A stretch of 64,000 nt of DNA from Lineus longissimus. Taxonomy: Eukaryota; Nemertea; Pilidiophora; Heteronemertea; Lineidae. Position numbers and translations under genes: made by a program. The notes beneath the pieces are model-generated. The model made no database searches and was not told the origin of the DNA. It worked only from the letters and a program-made list of their open reading frames with translations. Every line of letters begins with the position of its first letter. Within the stretch, counting starts at the first letter, position 1. The DNA is taken from assembly GCF_910592395.1 (NCBI RefSeq), contig NC_088323.1:14987501-15051500 (forward strand). Direction: 5' to 3'. Of the stretch, positions 37,385 to 47,389 are shown piece by piece.

Positions 37385-39330
37385 GAGATTAGAAAAAAGC
37401 CTCAGTCTTGATTTTTGGAGATCACTCATGGGACCTCAGCTGTGAGGTCTAGTTTGAGGTCCAGTTTGCCTGAGGGATCCCAGGTGTGAGGTTGAGATAG
37501 TAAAAACATATAAATCTTGATATGAGCTCATTCAAGGACCTCAGCTGTGAGGCCTAGTTTGACTTGGGTGTCCTAAGAGTGAGATTGTGATAGGAAACAC
37601 ATCGCAGTAGTGATTTTGGAGTTCACTCGGATACCTGAGCTGTGAGGTCCTGATTGACTGAGGGATCCCAGGTGTAAGGCTGAGATAGGAAAAAAAAATC
37701 TTGATACATGGTTTCCTTGGAGTTCATTCAGGTACCTGACTTGGGGACTGTGTCACTCAATACAGCATTTCTTGACTGACAGTATAGAAGAGACCACCAG
37801 CCCAGATGGGGTTAATATCGCCATAAAAGTTAAATACTCTCCCAAACGATGACAATTCCAACATGGAGTTCCAGAGTGTTAAAATGAGTTAAGACGAATA
37901 AGGAGCTGGCATTTTGAACCGGGAAATGGAGTCAAAAAGGGTTAAAGTGACTTGTAAATCAAGGACGATACCGCGGTGACGTCACGGCTTTTCCAAGATG
38001 GCACTGCATATTGTAAACAAACTCGATCCACGGCATTTTGAACTGGGAAATGGAGTCAGAAAGGGTTAAAGAGACTTGCAAATGAATGAAATGGAGTCAG
38101 AAAGGGTTAAAGTGACTTGTAGCTGAATCGGGAGCCAGCATTTGAATAGGGAAATGGACTTATAGAGGGTTGAAATGAAAAGACGAATAAGGAACTGGCA
38201 TTTTGAACTGGGAAATGGAGTCAGAAAGGGTTAAAGTGACTTGCAAATGAATGAAATGGAGTCAGAAAGGGTTAAAGTGACTTGTAGCTGAATCGGGAGC
38301 CAGCATTTGAATAGGGAAATGGACTTATAGAGGGTTAAAATGAGTTAAGCGAATAAGGAACTGGCATTTCGAACTGGGAAATGGAGTCAGAAAGGGTTAA
38401 AGAGACTTGCAAATGAATGAAATGGAGTCAGAAAGGGTTAAAGTGACTGTAAATGAATCGGGAAATGGAGTTATAAAGGGTTAAAACGAGTTAAGCGAAT
38501 AAGGAGCTGGTATTTTGAACCGGGAAATGGGTCAGAAAGGGTTTAAGTCACTGATAGTTGAATCGCGAGCTTGGTAGGAAAGGGTTAAAACCACCAAGTT
38601 GAGTTATCGGACTGTGGAGGGTTAATATTTGAAAGAAATTTGAATTGGGAACTGGGAAATGCTTAGCCCATTTCGTACCCAAACACACCATGTTTAAAAA
38701 TGGGTACGAATAACGAACTGGGAACTGGGAACTGGGAACTAGGAACTGGGAGCCAACTTCACAGACTCCCCCCCCCCCCCCCCCTCTGTGTGCAATCATT
38801 GCTCATCAATGTAAAAAGTCTGAATCTTTAAGGTTTTCTTGGAGTTCATTCAGGGACCTCAGCTGTGAGGCCTAGTTTGACTCGGGTGTCCTAGGAGTGA
38901 GATTGAGATAGGAAACACATCGCAGAAGTGATTTTGGAGTTCACTCGGGGTCCTGAGCTGTGAGGTCCTGATTGACTGAGGGATCCCAGGTGTGAGGTTG
39001 AGATAGTAAAAACATTTAAATCTTGATACGAGATTTTCTTGGAATTCCTTCAGGGACCTCAGCTGTGAGGCCTAATTTGACTTGGGTGTCCTAGGAGTGA
39101 GATTGAGATAGGAAAACACATCGCAGTAATGATTTTGGAGTTCACGTGGTGACCTGAGCTGTGAGGGTCAGATTGACTGAGGGATCCCAGGTGTGAGGTT
39201 GCGTTAGGAAAAAGATATAAATCTTGATATGAGGTTTTCTTGGAGTTCATTCAGGTACCTCAGCTGTGAGGTCGAGTTTGACTTTGGGGTACCACGAGGG
39301 ACTTTGTCACTCAATACAGCTTTTCTTGAC
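37385..39330. repeat. Two interleaved degenerate repeat families
   Basis: Outer blocks (37385-37750 and 38825-39330) repeat GACCTCAGCTGTGAGGCCTA and GGATCCCAGGTGTGAGG. The inner block (37880-38720) repeats AACTGGGAAATGGAGTCAGA and AAGGGTTAAAGTGACTTG about ten times. A C-run lies at ~38768-38785. No coding content. Confidence 0.85.
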
Positions 39331-40104
39331 GGACAGTATAGAAGAGACCACCAGCCCAGATGGAGTTATTGCCATAGAGCATATTTCTATCAATACTAGT
39401 ATTGGGAGAAATACATTTGTGGATTCCTTCTAGGGACTACATGTATATTAATTAACCAGGCCTTCCAGGATCGCTAACAACCATGCAAATTTCCCGCCTT
39501 CAGGTCAAGGCTGCACGCTGCACACGCCGGTGTAAAAGTAACCCACGACCTACCTAGCTGGAGTCCGCCGGACTCTAACTCCTGGGAATCTAAGTCCTAC
39601 GGTCCTGGACGGCTAGGAGCTGGAGTCCTAGGACTTAGGTTACTAGCAACCAATGTCCTTGGACCGTGACTCCTTAGGAATGTAGGTCCAAAATCTAGTA
39701 ATCTCCGTCCTAGGTGGACTTCCATTACTAGAACAAACTAGTATTCCAAGTCCTATGCAAAACTACAGTAGATTTTCAAGGAAGATACATTACTCTACTC
39801 AAAGTGCCTGCACCTAATTTTCATTCGCAGTGAGGTGTTGCAGCTTACCGATTTTCTATGGCAATGGCTTTTACAATTTCATTCGCCTTGTACTGTACAT
39901 GTATGTACATAAAGAAATCAACAAGTCATTCTGTTTAACCAGATTCTGTATTTAATGCAAGTATTCAGACACAAGGGTTGACATAAATACTAGTATCATA
40001 CCCTGCTCTTGAATTGGGCTCTCAAATCACTGTTTTTAACCAGAATTGATACATATTGTGGTATTGATAATGTGTTGACAGTGACATGAAGACTGGAACG
40101 TAGT

Positions 40105-40329
40105 TTATTTCTTTTCATTCTCAGACGGCCCCTCATGCCATATCTTTAAGTTCGCCCCGTTTATTGAGGATTTCAAGTGGATACCATCCTCGTTCGTTAA
40201 CAAGTATCCCCCGCTCTTGGTCTTGCTCCTTATGACATACGGGCCCAGCCAAGGTAACGCAGATTTTCCCCCTTTTCGATCCGATCGTACCAAATTTTTC
40301 TTCAGGACCTTAGTTCCAACGGGGATATC
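40105..40329 (-). CDS. Integrase exon 8, C-terminal domain and stop
   Basis: Acceptor GTTGCAG. DIPVGTKVLKKNLVRSDRKG and WLGPYVI resemble the SH3-like integrase C-terminal domain; ends at TAA. Confidence 0.83.
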   Translation of the reverse strand, partial: DIPVGTKVLKKNLVRSDRKGGKSALPWLGPYVIRSKTKSGGYLLTNEDGIHLKSSINGANLKIWHEGPSENEKK

Positions 40330-40514
40330 CTGCAACAAAAAGAAATATGAAGTTTGAGAACAGAAGTTTGCAATACATGTAAGGTGCCACTTGCCTTAGA
40401 CAATAGCTTCTTTGCAACATTTCCCTTCTTCAGATCAGTGACGTCATCTTCGCATGGTCAAATGAAGCAACATTTTCATGAATGATACATGAATACGTTT
40501 TGTCTAACACTCAC

Positions 40515-40722
40515 GTTTTGAGAGATCCTCCTCTTGTTGTAATGCGTTTCTTGTCGCCCCTGGGCCTTCTTGATGTTTTTAAGCACTTTCTGCCCTATAG
40601 ACTCTCGCATTCTAGTAACTCTCTTATTGACCTCTGCATGTTGTTCACTCCCACTTGGTCGGGGTTCGTCTGCTTCGGCGTTTCCCTCAGGTTCATCCAC
40701 ATCTTCAGGAAGAATGGGTTCC
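40515..40722 (-). CDS. Integrase exon 7, linker
   Basis: Acceptor ATTTTAG, donor GTGAGT, ends in phase 0. An acidic linker (EDVDEPEGNAEADEP), then basic sequence before the C-terminal domain. Confidence 0.8.
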
Positions 40723-40972
40723 CTAAAATGAATAATGATTGAACTTGCGCGACACATAATAAGAGTGATTCAAGGATATTGTAACCACTTATAGCTACAC
40801 ACGCAGCGCTTAAAACAATATTGATAACCAGTTAGTACTTGGAAACTGGTAAGTACATGTCAGAACGAATCACTTACTTATTATCAATCTAAGCTGAATT
40901 TAAGACTTTTTTGGTGTCAAAAGTTTGGGTCAATTTTCCTTTCCTTTTAGACAACAGAAGACCAATAATTAC

Positions 40973-41120
40973 CTGCCATACATGAGGAAAAAGGGAGAAA
41001 ATCCCGTTGAGGTGTGCTTTGAGGTGTTGTACGCGAACACGACTTGAGGCAATTGGTTCTCCCAGTCATCACCTGGCTCCATCTTTAGTAGCATTGCTTC
41101 CAATGTCCGATTGAAACGTT
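40973..41120 (-). CDS. Integrase exon 6
   Basis: Acceptor CTCCAG, donor GTAATT. Completes the catalytic Glu (ERFNRTLEAML) and encodes VVFAYNTSKHTSTGFSPFFL, typical of gypsy-type integrase. Confidence 0.87.
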
Positions 41121-41253
41121 CTGGAGAAAAAAATACAACAAATGAAGCGAAATTAATTTACGTATAAAACAGAATTAGAATATGTGGCCTTGTAATGTAT
41201 TGTCTGCATTTATATAGCGCTAACAAGTTAACCTGCTCAAGTCCTTTACTTAC

Positions 41254-41390
41254 CAGTTAATCCATTCGACTGAGGGTGGTAAGCCGTGGTTCGGTGGTGC
41301 GACATTTCTAAAGCAGTCACTATGCCCTTCACAATCTCGTTGTTGAATTCCTGCCCTTGATCGGAGATCAAAACCCTTGCGAAACCAAAA
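41254..41390 (-). CDS. Integrase exon 5, DDE core
   Basis: Acceptor TTTCAG, donor GTAAGT. LISDQGQEFNNEI supplies the second Asp; it ends in TAYHPQSNGLT plus the first base of the catalytic Glu codon. Confidence 0.87.
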
Positions 41391-41652
41391 CTGAAATAAA
41401 GAATACGAATACGGAATTATGTATTTTTGTGCGTATGTCTATTGATGAACAGTCCTGTCCCTGAGTAAGGCATGATGGGTTATACTTACATGTAGCTGCC
41501 AAAGTAGCGCTAATTTGACTATCGCCTATGTCTTAAGTTATAGTAATGTCTTATGCCTATGTCCTATCAACATGATGAAGGAGAAAGGAAAATTATTTAT
41601 TTGTCTGATTTCATTCTCTATTCATTGTTCAAATTTAGTCTATAAAACTTAC

Positions 41653-41810
41653 CACAAGAATGACTTGAAAAGCACCTTCGCAACACCTTCTGCATGTTTT
41701 GACGGTAGTGGGTTCGCCTGGGCCCACTTGGAGAAGTAACAGGTCGTCGTGCATATGTATTTATTGCCATTCCTCGACTCTTCTAGAGGCCCGATAAGAT
41801 CGATACCAAT
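41653..41810 (-). CDS. Integrase exon 4, DDE core
   Basis: Acceptor ATTTCAG, donor GTAAGT, ends in phase 2. IGIDLIGPLEE supplies the first catalytic Asp; FSKWAQANPLPSK follows. Confidence 0.85.
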
Positions 41811-41994
41811 CTGAAATCACAAAAAGGGGACAAAACGAAAGTAGAGTTAGAACGCAGATAATCAATTGTAGCGTCTTGCCCAGTAGGACACCACTGCATT
41901 ACGAGATATTACATTGTATTCAAATGCAAGATACTATCGCTATTTATATGAGCATACTGCAGTTAGTTATAAACAATGAAGAGTGTAAACTCGC

Positions 41995-42181
41995 CGTTCT
42001 ATAGCATTGCGCTTTAGCGACAGGGATCGGGTGAAGAGGCGGGCGACCATATTCATTTTGCGGTTTACCAGCTGGCATCTTGGGCATTTCTTCAGAAAGG
42101 CATTAACGTCGGCTACAAGGTTTTGCCACCAATAGCGCTTTTCAACTTTGTCCAAGGTTTTATCCCTTCCTAAATGCCCAC
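41995..42181 (-). CDS. Integrase exon 3, H2C2 zinc domain, frameshifted
   Basis: GHLGRDKTLDKVEKRYWWQN and CPRCQLVNRK are in frame. RPPLHPIPV and onward is in the next frame, indicating a one-base loss. The only donor that fits the next exon's phase is G|GCGAGT. Confidence 0.7.
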
Positions 42182-42354
42182 CTGAAATGTTGGAATGGTA
42201 GTTGAAAAGAGGAAAGATTTTCGGTACCACGATCATTTCACCAAAGTTGCCTTCAAATTAAATTTCGCTTATTTGATATAAGTGTTCAAGTGTATCCTTA
42301 GAACAGTAAGCACATCAGTAAACACTACGCATAAATTAACCATCTATCGCTTAC

Positions 42355-42529
42355 CAAAGGCCGACGAATGGAGATTCGCAAGCGCGTCATCGATCTGTTT
42401 TGGCGTCATAAGGACCTTGCGCCAAGGACTTTCGTGTAATTCCCCATCTTGGTCAGCATCATCGTAAGTGCCTGGGACGTCGTTTATCTTGTTTTTCAGT
42501 CGCCGATACATGAGTTCACCGCGTTCAAG
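42355..42529 (-). CDS. Integrase exon 2
   Basis: Acceptor TTTACAG, donor GTAAGC, ends in phase 1. Carries GELMYRR and the first His of the zinc-binding domain (NLHSSAFG). Confidence 0.8.
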
Positions 42530-42879
42530 CTGTAAAAAGACGTATATGCTGGTGTTAACGTGAAAGCATTCATAGTTGTTGCTTCCCAGTCTAGTTTTTT
42601 TTTAGAAATTTGAAATTTTTTTGCTTGCAACAAAATTGCCGGTTTGGGATGAACACTGTAGTCGTGCGTACACACATTAAAATGTATTGAAATCTAGATC
42701 AGCAACACCGAATTTGTTGTACATATTTGTCGAAAAAGTGTACCATTAGATTTCGCGCTGGAGAGGAAAAGGCCTATGCTATGGCATGGGGTCTATATAT
42801 TGATTGAATTTGAAACATCATAACCAAAATCCTACGCAGCGCATCAATAGCCTTCTCAAAAATAAGCTTCCTCCAGTCA

Positions 42880-43130
42880 TCCGGACCTATTTTCCTAGGA
42901 AAAAAAGTCCCCAAGACCTCCTTTCCTAGGAATCTAACTCCCCTGGACCTTCTTTTCTAGGAATCCAAGTCCCAAGACCTGCTTTCCTAGGAATCCAAGT
43001 CCCCCAGACCAGCTTTCCTCGGAATCCAAGTCCCCAAGACCTGCTTTCCTCGGAATCCAAGTCCCCCAGACCAGCTTTCCTTGGAATCTAAGTCCTCAGA
43101 TCTGCTTTCCTAGGAATCCAAGTTCAAACT
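42880..43130. repeat. ~31-bp tandem repeat inside Ginger-like element
   Basis: About seven copies of TTTCCTAGGAATCCAAGTCC with AAGACC or CAGACC spacers in the first intron of the integrase. The same motif is found near both element ends. Confidence 0.85.
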
Positions 43131-43133
43131 TAC

Positions 43134-43262
43134 CTTAAAATTGTTCTTTGCTGCTCGGCGGATGGACCGCTTCCTCGAAAGACTGCAACGAGCTGGATAG
43201 GCATGGTCCCGTAAATAGCGAAAAATAATGTGCGGGTCATGAGGTGTTCTTTCGGTTGACAT
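43134..43262 (-). CDS. Integrase exon 1 (start)
   Basis: 43 codons from ATG (MSTERTPHDPHIIFRYL), donor GTAAGT, phase 0. No earlier in-frame ATG looks better. Confidence 0.75.
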
Positions 43263-43404
43263 CTCGGCAGGAATGAAGGCCAATACAAGTTTCCACTTGC
43301 GTTTTATAGGCCTAGGCTACACTGATGATCATGATTGAATGTTGAGTCACTCGAATGATTGTAATCGATTATGCAAGATGTAATGAAGAGAAATAAACAA
43401 AAAA

Positions 43405-43478
43405 AGAATAGACCGAGCGGGACTCGAACCAGCGGTTTCTGCTTACTAGGCAGGGACCATGACCACTACACTATGGGG
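43405..43478 (-). other. tRNA-Thr(AGT)-like sequence within the transposon
   Basis: The minus strand has an A-box ATAGTGTAGTGGTCATGG, an anticodon arm CTGC-CTAGTAA-GCAG (anticodon AGT), a T-arm with loop TTCGAGT, and a T-run terminator just after. The acceptor strands do not pair, so it is probably a tRNA-derived pseudogene or SINE head, not a functional tRNA. Confidence 0.55.
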
Positions 43479-43792
43479 ATTGGCTGGCAGACATCCCAAA
43501 ACTTTAAATATTTGAACGCATGTTCTATTATATACCGTAGTACATGCGTATGTAATTTAAGTGGGTACGGACATTGGTTACGGGGACCTCAATTTCTGTC
43601 ACTGTTGTAAAAGAAATCTAAGTCCCCCAGTAATCAAAGTCCTACCTTCCTTTTATATATATAGGAATCGTAGCCCAGGAAGGGAAGTCCGGTTAGGACA
43701 ACCGTTCCCAAGGAACGTAGGGCCCCCATTCCTTGGGAACCAAGGTCCGTAGGACCTTGATTCCGGGCGGACTTGCATTTCTTTTACACCGG

Positions 43793-44436
43793 TGCCAATC
43801 AAAATTAGTTTCCTCGGCATGTGACCTGAGACGGCCAATCAGCGTTGGTGTTGCCCCGCGTCCTTTCATTCCAATTTTTTATTTCTATAAATGCCCAAGG
43901 GCTAATTAATATTCATAAGTTAGTAACACTGTAACCTCGTACCCAGTGTAACACATGAGCAGAAATCCCAATGTAAAATGACACGAGAATCCCTGGGGAC
44001 GAGGTTGCTGACACCGGGACCATTCGGTTATCTGAGACCGTGTGCATCTGTCAGTATTTTCAGATTATGCACAAAAGGGTTTTCAGATTATGCACAAAAG
44101 GGTTTTCAGATTATGCACAAAACTTCAATGATCGAACGTACGCACTCCGCAATCGAGTGCCATTGCCGTCATTTCGCTTCAGAGGAATTTGGTTACTCTA
44201 AAGGAAAAACCGCAGTAACAGACCATTTTCAGATCAATACGCCATTATGCATATTCATGAGTAGGCGTGGTTTATTCATCGGCTTGCCAAACAGGAAAGA
44301 AATTTTGCTCTGTTTGGCAAGCCCGGCTGGCCGAACAGGGTGGCTTTTTAGTGCTGTTTGGCAAGCGGCTCTCCAATCAGGACAAAAAAAGATGCCTGTT
44401 CGGCGAGCGGCTTGCCAAATAGACCCGCCAATTTTT
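43793..44436. other. Spacer between transposon and satellite array
   Basis: Holds three tandem copies of TTTTCAGATTATGCACAAAA (44060-44122) and a cluster of CTGTTTGGCAAGC / GCTTGCCAAACAG inverted motifs (44280-44425). A 157-codon ORF spanning these repeats has no recognisable domain. Confidence 0.6.
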
Positions 44437-44447
44437 TATTCGGCACT

Positions 44448-44672
44448 GTGAACAATATAACCTGCACACCACGCACATTTCTATGTGTGCATTTCCATGA
44501 TGGAACCTGTGCAGCCTTAGACTTACTCGATGTCAGAACAGCTTCCTCGTCAATCTATGCTGGTTATGCCTTGTTGTCAGATAATGAACTGGACCACACG
44601 GCAGATGATTATCGTGCTCCACTTGCGGATGGTGGTGGGGAAGATGTCTTTATCTGGATAGGTATATCCTGA
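44448..44672 (+). CDS. Array ORF copy 1 (unknown protein or exon)
   Basis: Reads CTPRTFLCVHFHDGTCAALD to GGGEDVFIWIG. Not recognised. It ends at TGGATAG-GTATAT, which could be a splice donor, so it may be an exon remnant. Copy 1 has Gly where most copies have Asp (SIYAGYALL), and DNEL. Confidence 0.4.
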   Translation: MNNITCTPRTFLCVHFHDGTCAALDLLDVRTASSSIYAGYALLSDNELDHTADDYRAPLADGGGEDVFIWIGIS

Positions 44673-45009
44673 AATTTGATAGGTTGAAGTCAGATGTATT
44701 ATAATTAATTTAGCAGGTCTCCAGCATTTTCCTGGAATTTGGTATTTTTTTGCAAAGAGACAGGAAAAGTTGAGAAAATTAACACCTTGTAGCCTAACCC
44801 CTTAACTCCCCCCCCCGTAGGCCATGCAAATCTTATGACCCCAAACTTAATCAACATGCTTAGCAGGATCTATAATTCTTTCATAAAACACAGCAAACCA
44901 GATTCCCAGCTGTCTAAACGAAAATTATAAAATGTTACTTCAGGTCACCTATGGCTGAAATCCAATGGTTGAAAATAATGTGGCTCGCCTTATAAATACC
45001 GGCAAATTT

Positions 45010-46345
45010 TGGTTTTCTTTGACAATCAATTCGTTTTTGGTATGTACGTTGGGGGCGACTAGAGGAAGGTTTCTTTCGAAAACCGGCTCGTTCTGATTCT
45101 CAATATAGTCACCAGGGCGGCGTGCTTGAAATCGGTTTCCATCAATTTCGATGAGAACCGTTTGTCCGATTAACTTCATTTTTCGTATGTACGTTAAGGG
45201 TGACTAGAGGAAGGTTCCTTTCGAAAACGGGCTCGTTCCGATCATCAATATGGCCACCAGGGTGGCGTGCTTGAAATCGGTTTCCATCAATTTCGAGGAG
45301 AACCGTTCGCCGATCAAATTCATTTTTGGTAGGTACGTTGGGGGTGACTAGAGGAAGGCTCCTTTCGAAAACCGGCTCGTTCTGATTCTCAATATGGCCA
45401 CCAGGGTGGCGTGCTTGAAATCGGTTTCCGTCAATTTTGATGAGAACCGTTTGTCCGATCAAATTCATTTTTGGTATGTACGTTGAGCGTGACTAGAGCG
45501 AGGTTCCTTTCGAAAACCTGCTCGTTCTGATTCTCAATATAGTCACCAGGGCGGCGTGCTTGAAATCGGTTTCCGTCAATTTTGATGAGAACGTTCGTCC
45601 GATCAAATTCGTTTTTGGTATGTACGTTGGGGGTGACTAGAGGAAGGTTCCTTTCGAAAACCGGCTCATTCTGATTCTAAATATGGTCACCAGGGCGGCG
45701 TGCTTGAAATCGGTTTCCGTCAATTTCGAGGAGAACCGTTTGTCCGATTAAATTCATTTTTGGTATGTACGTTGGGGTGACTAGAGCGAGGTTCCTTTCG
45801 AAAACGGGCTCGTTCCGATTATCAATATGGCCACTAGGGCGGCGTGCTTGAAATCGGTTTCCATCAATTTCGAGGAGAACCGTTCGCCGATCAAATTCAT
45901 TTTTGGTATGTACGTTGGGGGTGACTAGAGGAAGGTTCCTTTCAAAAACCGGTGTGCAAGGGATAGTAGTCCTAGGGCTGATAGTCCGTGTAACAATAGC
46001 CCGCATTGCTAAATGTTTTGGTTAGGGTTAGCGGTATAATAGATCATGCTGCTTAATTGATCAAATACAATGCTACCGGACTATGACTCCAGGGGGACTA
46101 TATCCGCTGTCACAGGCTCGTTCTGATTCTCAATATAGTCACCAGGGCGGCGTGCTTGAAATCGGTTTCCGTCAATTTCGAGGAGAACCGTTTGTCCGAT
46201 TAAATTCATTTTTGGTATGTAGGTTGGGGGTGACTAGAGGAATGTTCCTTTCAAAAACCTGCTCGTTCTGATTCTCAATATGCTCACCAGGGCAACGTGC
46301 TTGAAATAGGTTTCCGTCAATTTCGAGGAGAACGGCTTGGAGGAT
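45010..46345 (-). repeat. 138-bp VNTR, expanded block in unit 1
   Basis: About ten copies of a ~138-bp unit (46 codons). The minus strand reads FERNLPLVTPNVHTKNE and EIDGNRFQARRPG in frame across several copies. Other units keep only one to three copies (near 47750, 49290, 50940, 52790, 54480). Interrupted at 45953-46114 by a small element. Confidence 0.88.
45953..46114. mobile_element. Small MITE inserted in the VNTR (162 bp)
   Basis: Inverted ends TGTGCAAGGGATAGTAGTCC and GGACTATATCCGCTGTCACA interrupt an otherwise regular 138-bp repeat at CCGG|...|GG. It is rich in AGTCC/GGACT motifs, like the subterminal regions of the Ginger-like element. Confidence 0.65.
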
Positions 46346-47156
46346 GGAATCAATTTTTAGTGGGCGTAGACCTAATGCAGTTTTGTAAGGGGAAGGTTCC
46401 TTTCGAAAATCAGCGCGATTCGAAATTCAATATGGCCGCCACGCTCACATACTCAAAATAGGTTTCCACAATTTTTATTTCCATATGCAAACTAGCCACT
46501 CCACTAAGCCAACTTCACCATTATCTCACCTTCAACCTTAATAGGCTGAGGGGTTATGCTCGCTTTGCGATGCTATTTTTGGAGTTTCTGAAACCTCGAG
46601 CGCTACTCAATAGGCGGCTAACAAGAAACTACGCATTTTACTGTTGTTCCCGTCTTATGTGTACACTGAACTCGAGATGTGCCTGTTGAAATGCCGTCCA
46701 GTGCCAGTTGGTGCGTTTTTCGCTGATTTGTGCAAAATTCAACATATCTCAAAAGTTCAATGGTTGACCCTCGATTTTATTTTTTTTTGTGTAGCATAAG
46801 CAACTGTCTTTCACGGGAGAATGGTCTCTGTAAGAATTATACAAGAAGAAATGTATAATATTTGGGGTTTTCTGTGATTGTCCGGCCCAATTGGCAATAT
46901 TGCCATTTGGGATGGTGAACAGAGCTAGGAGCAAATGTGACGCTTATGATTTATTTAAAGAAAAACATCCTGCAGAATCAGGGGAATCGGGCGTTTCCTG
47001 TGACATACGACACAAATGGGTTGTCCTCATGCATTCACTTTGGAAACGCATTTTAAAATAGATGTTACGTCCTGTTAATGGGGCACGTCATCATCACGTA
47101 CATTCGGGAAAACCTCCCTAACAGGACCCAATTTCACTGTCTGAATTTTTTTTTAT

Positions 47157-47389
47157 TCGGCACTGTGAATAATATAACCTGCACACCACGCACATTTCTA
47201 TGTGTGCATTTCCATGATGGAACCTGTGCAGCCTTAGACTTACTAGATGTCAGAACAGCTTCCTCGTCAATCTATGCTGATTATGCCTTGTTGTCAGATG
47301 ATGAACTGGACTACACGGCAGATGATTATCGTGCTCCACTTGCGGATGGTGGTGGGGAAGATGTCCTTATCTGGATAGGTATATCCTGA
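47157..47389 (+). CDS. Array ORF copy 2
   Basis: Same 74-codon core as copy 1, with an optional upstream extension to 47078. Unrecognised protein; ends in GGGEDVLIWIGIS. Confidence 0.35.

Larger units (their letters stand above)
40105..43262 (-). pseudogene. Spliced Ginger-type DDE integrase (one apparent frameshift)
   Basis: Eight exons on the minus strand: 43262-43134, 42529-42355, 42181-41995, 41810-41653, 41390-41254, 41120-40973, 40722-40515, 40329-40105; about 455 residues. Domains in order: N-terminal region from ATG 43262; H2C2 zinc-binding domain (LHSSAFGGH ... CPRCQ); DDE core with first D in IGIDLIGPL, second D in ISDQGQEF, and E in GLTERFNRTL, spaced D-X35-E; SH3-like C-terminal domain (VGTKVLKKN ... 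LGPYVI). The sequence is gypsy-integrase-like, as in Ginger and GIN1/KRBA2-type genes. All other junctions are GT/AG and in phase. In exon 3, the LHPIPV motif after the zinc domain is one base out of frame (near 42041-42055), and its best donor is GC (GGCGAGT). Possibly inactive, or a single-base sequence error. Confidence 0.82.
39527..43792 (-). mobile_element. Ginger-like DNA transposon with CCGG target duplication
   Basis: The element proper is 39531-43788 (4258 bp). Its ends are TGTAAAAG and CTTTTACA, perfect inverted 8-mers that fit the TGTNR ends described for Ginger transposons. It is flanked by CCGG on both sides (39527-39530, 43789-43792), a 4-bp duplication as expected for Ginger. 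Both subterminal regions (39540-39740, 43600-43770) and an internal block (42880-43130) are dense in AAGTCC / CCTAGGAATC motifs, possibly transposase-binding sites. It contains an eight-exon integrase gene on the minus strand. Confidence 0.82.

Noticed and set aside
43978-44451. 157-codon plus-strand ORF
   Set aside because: Covers a 23-bp triplicate and inverted repeats; no domain.
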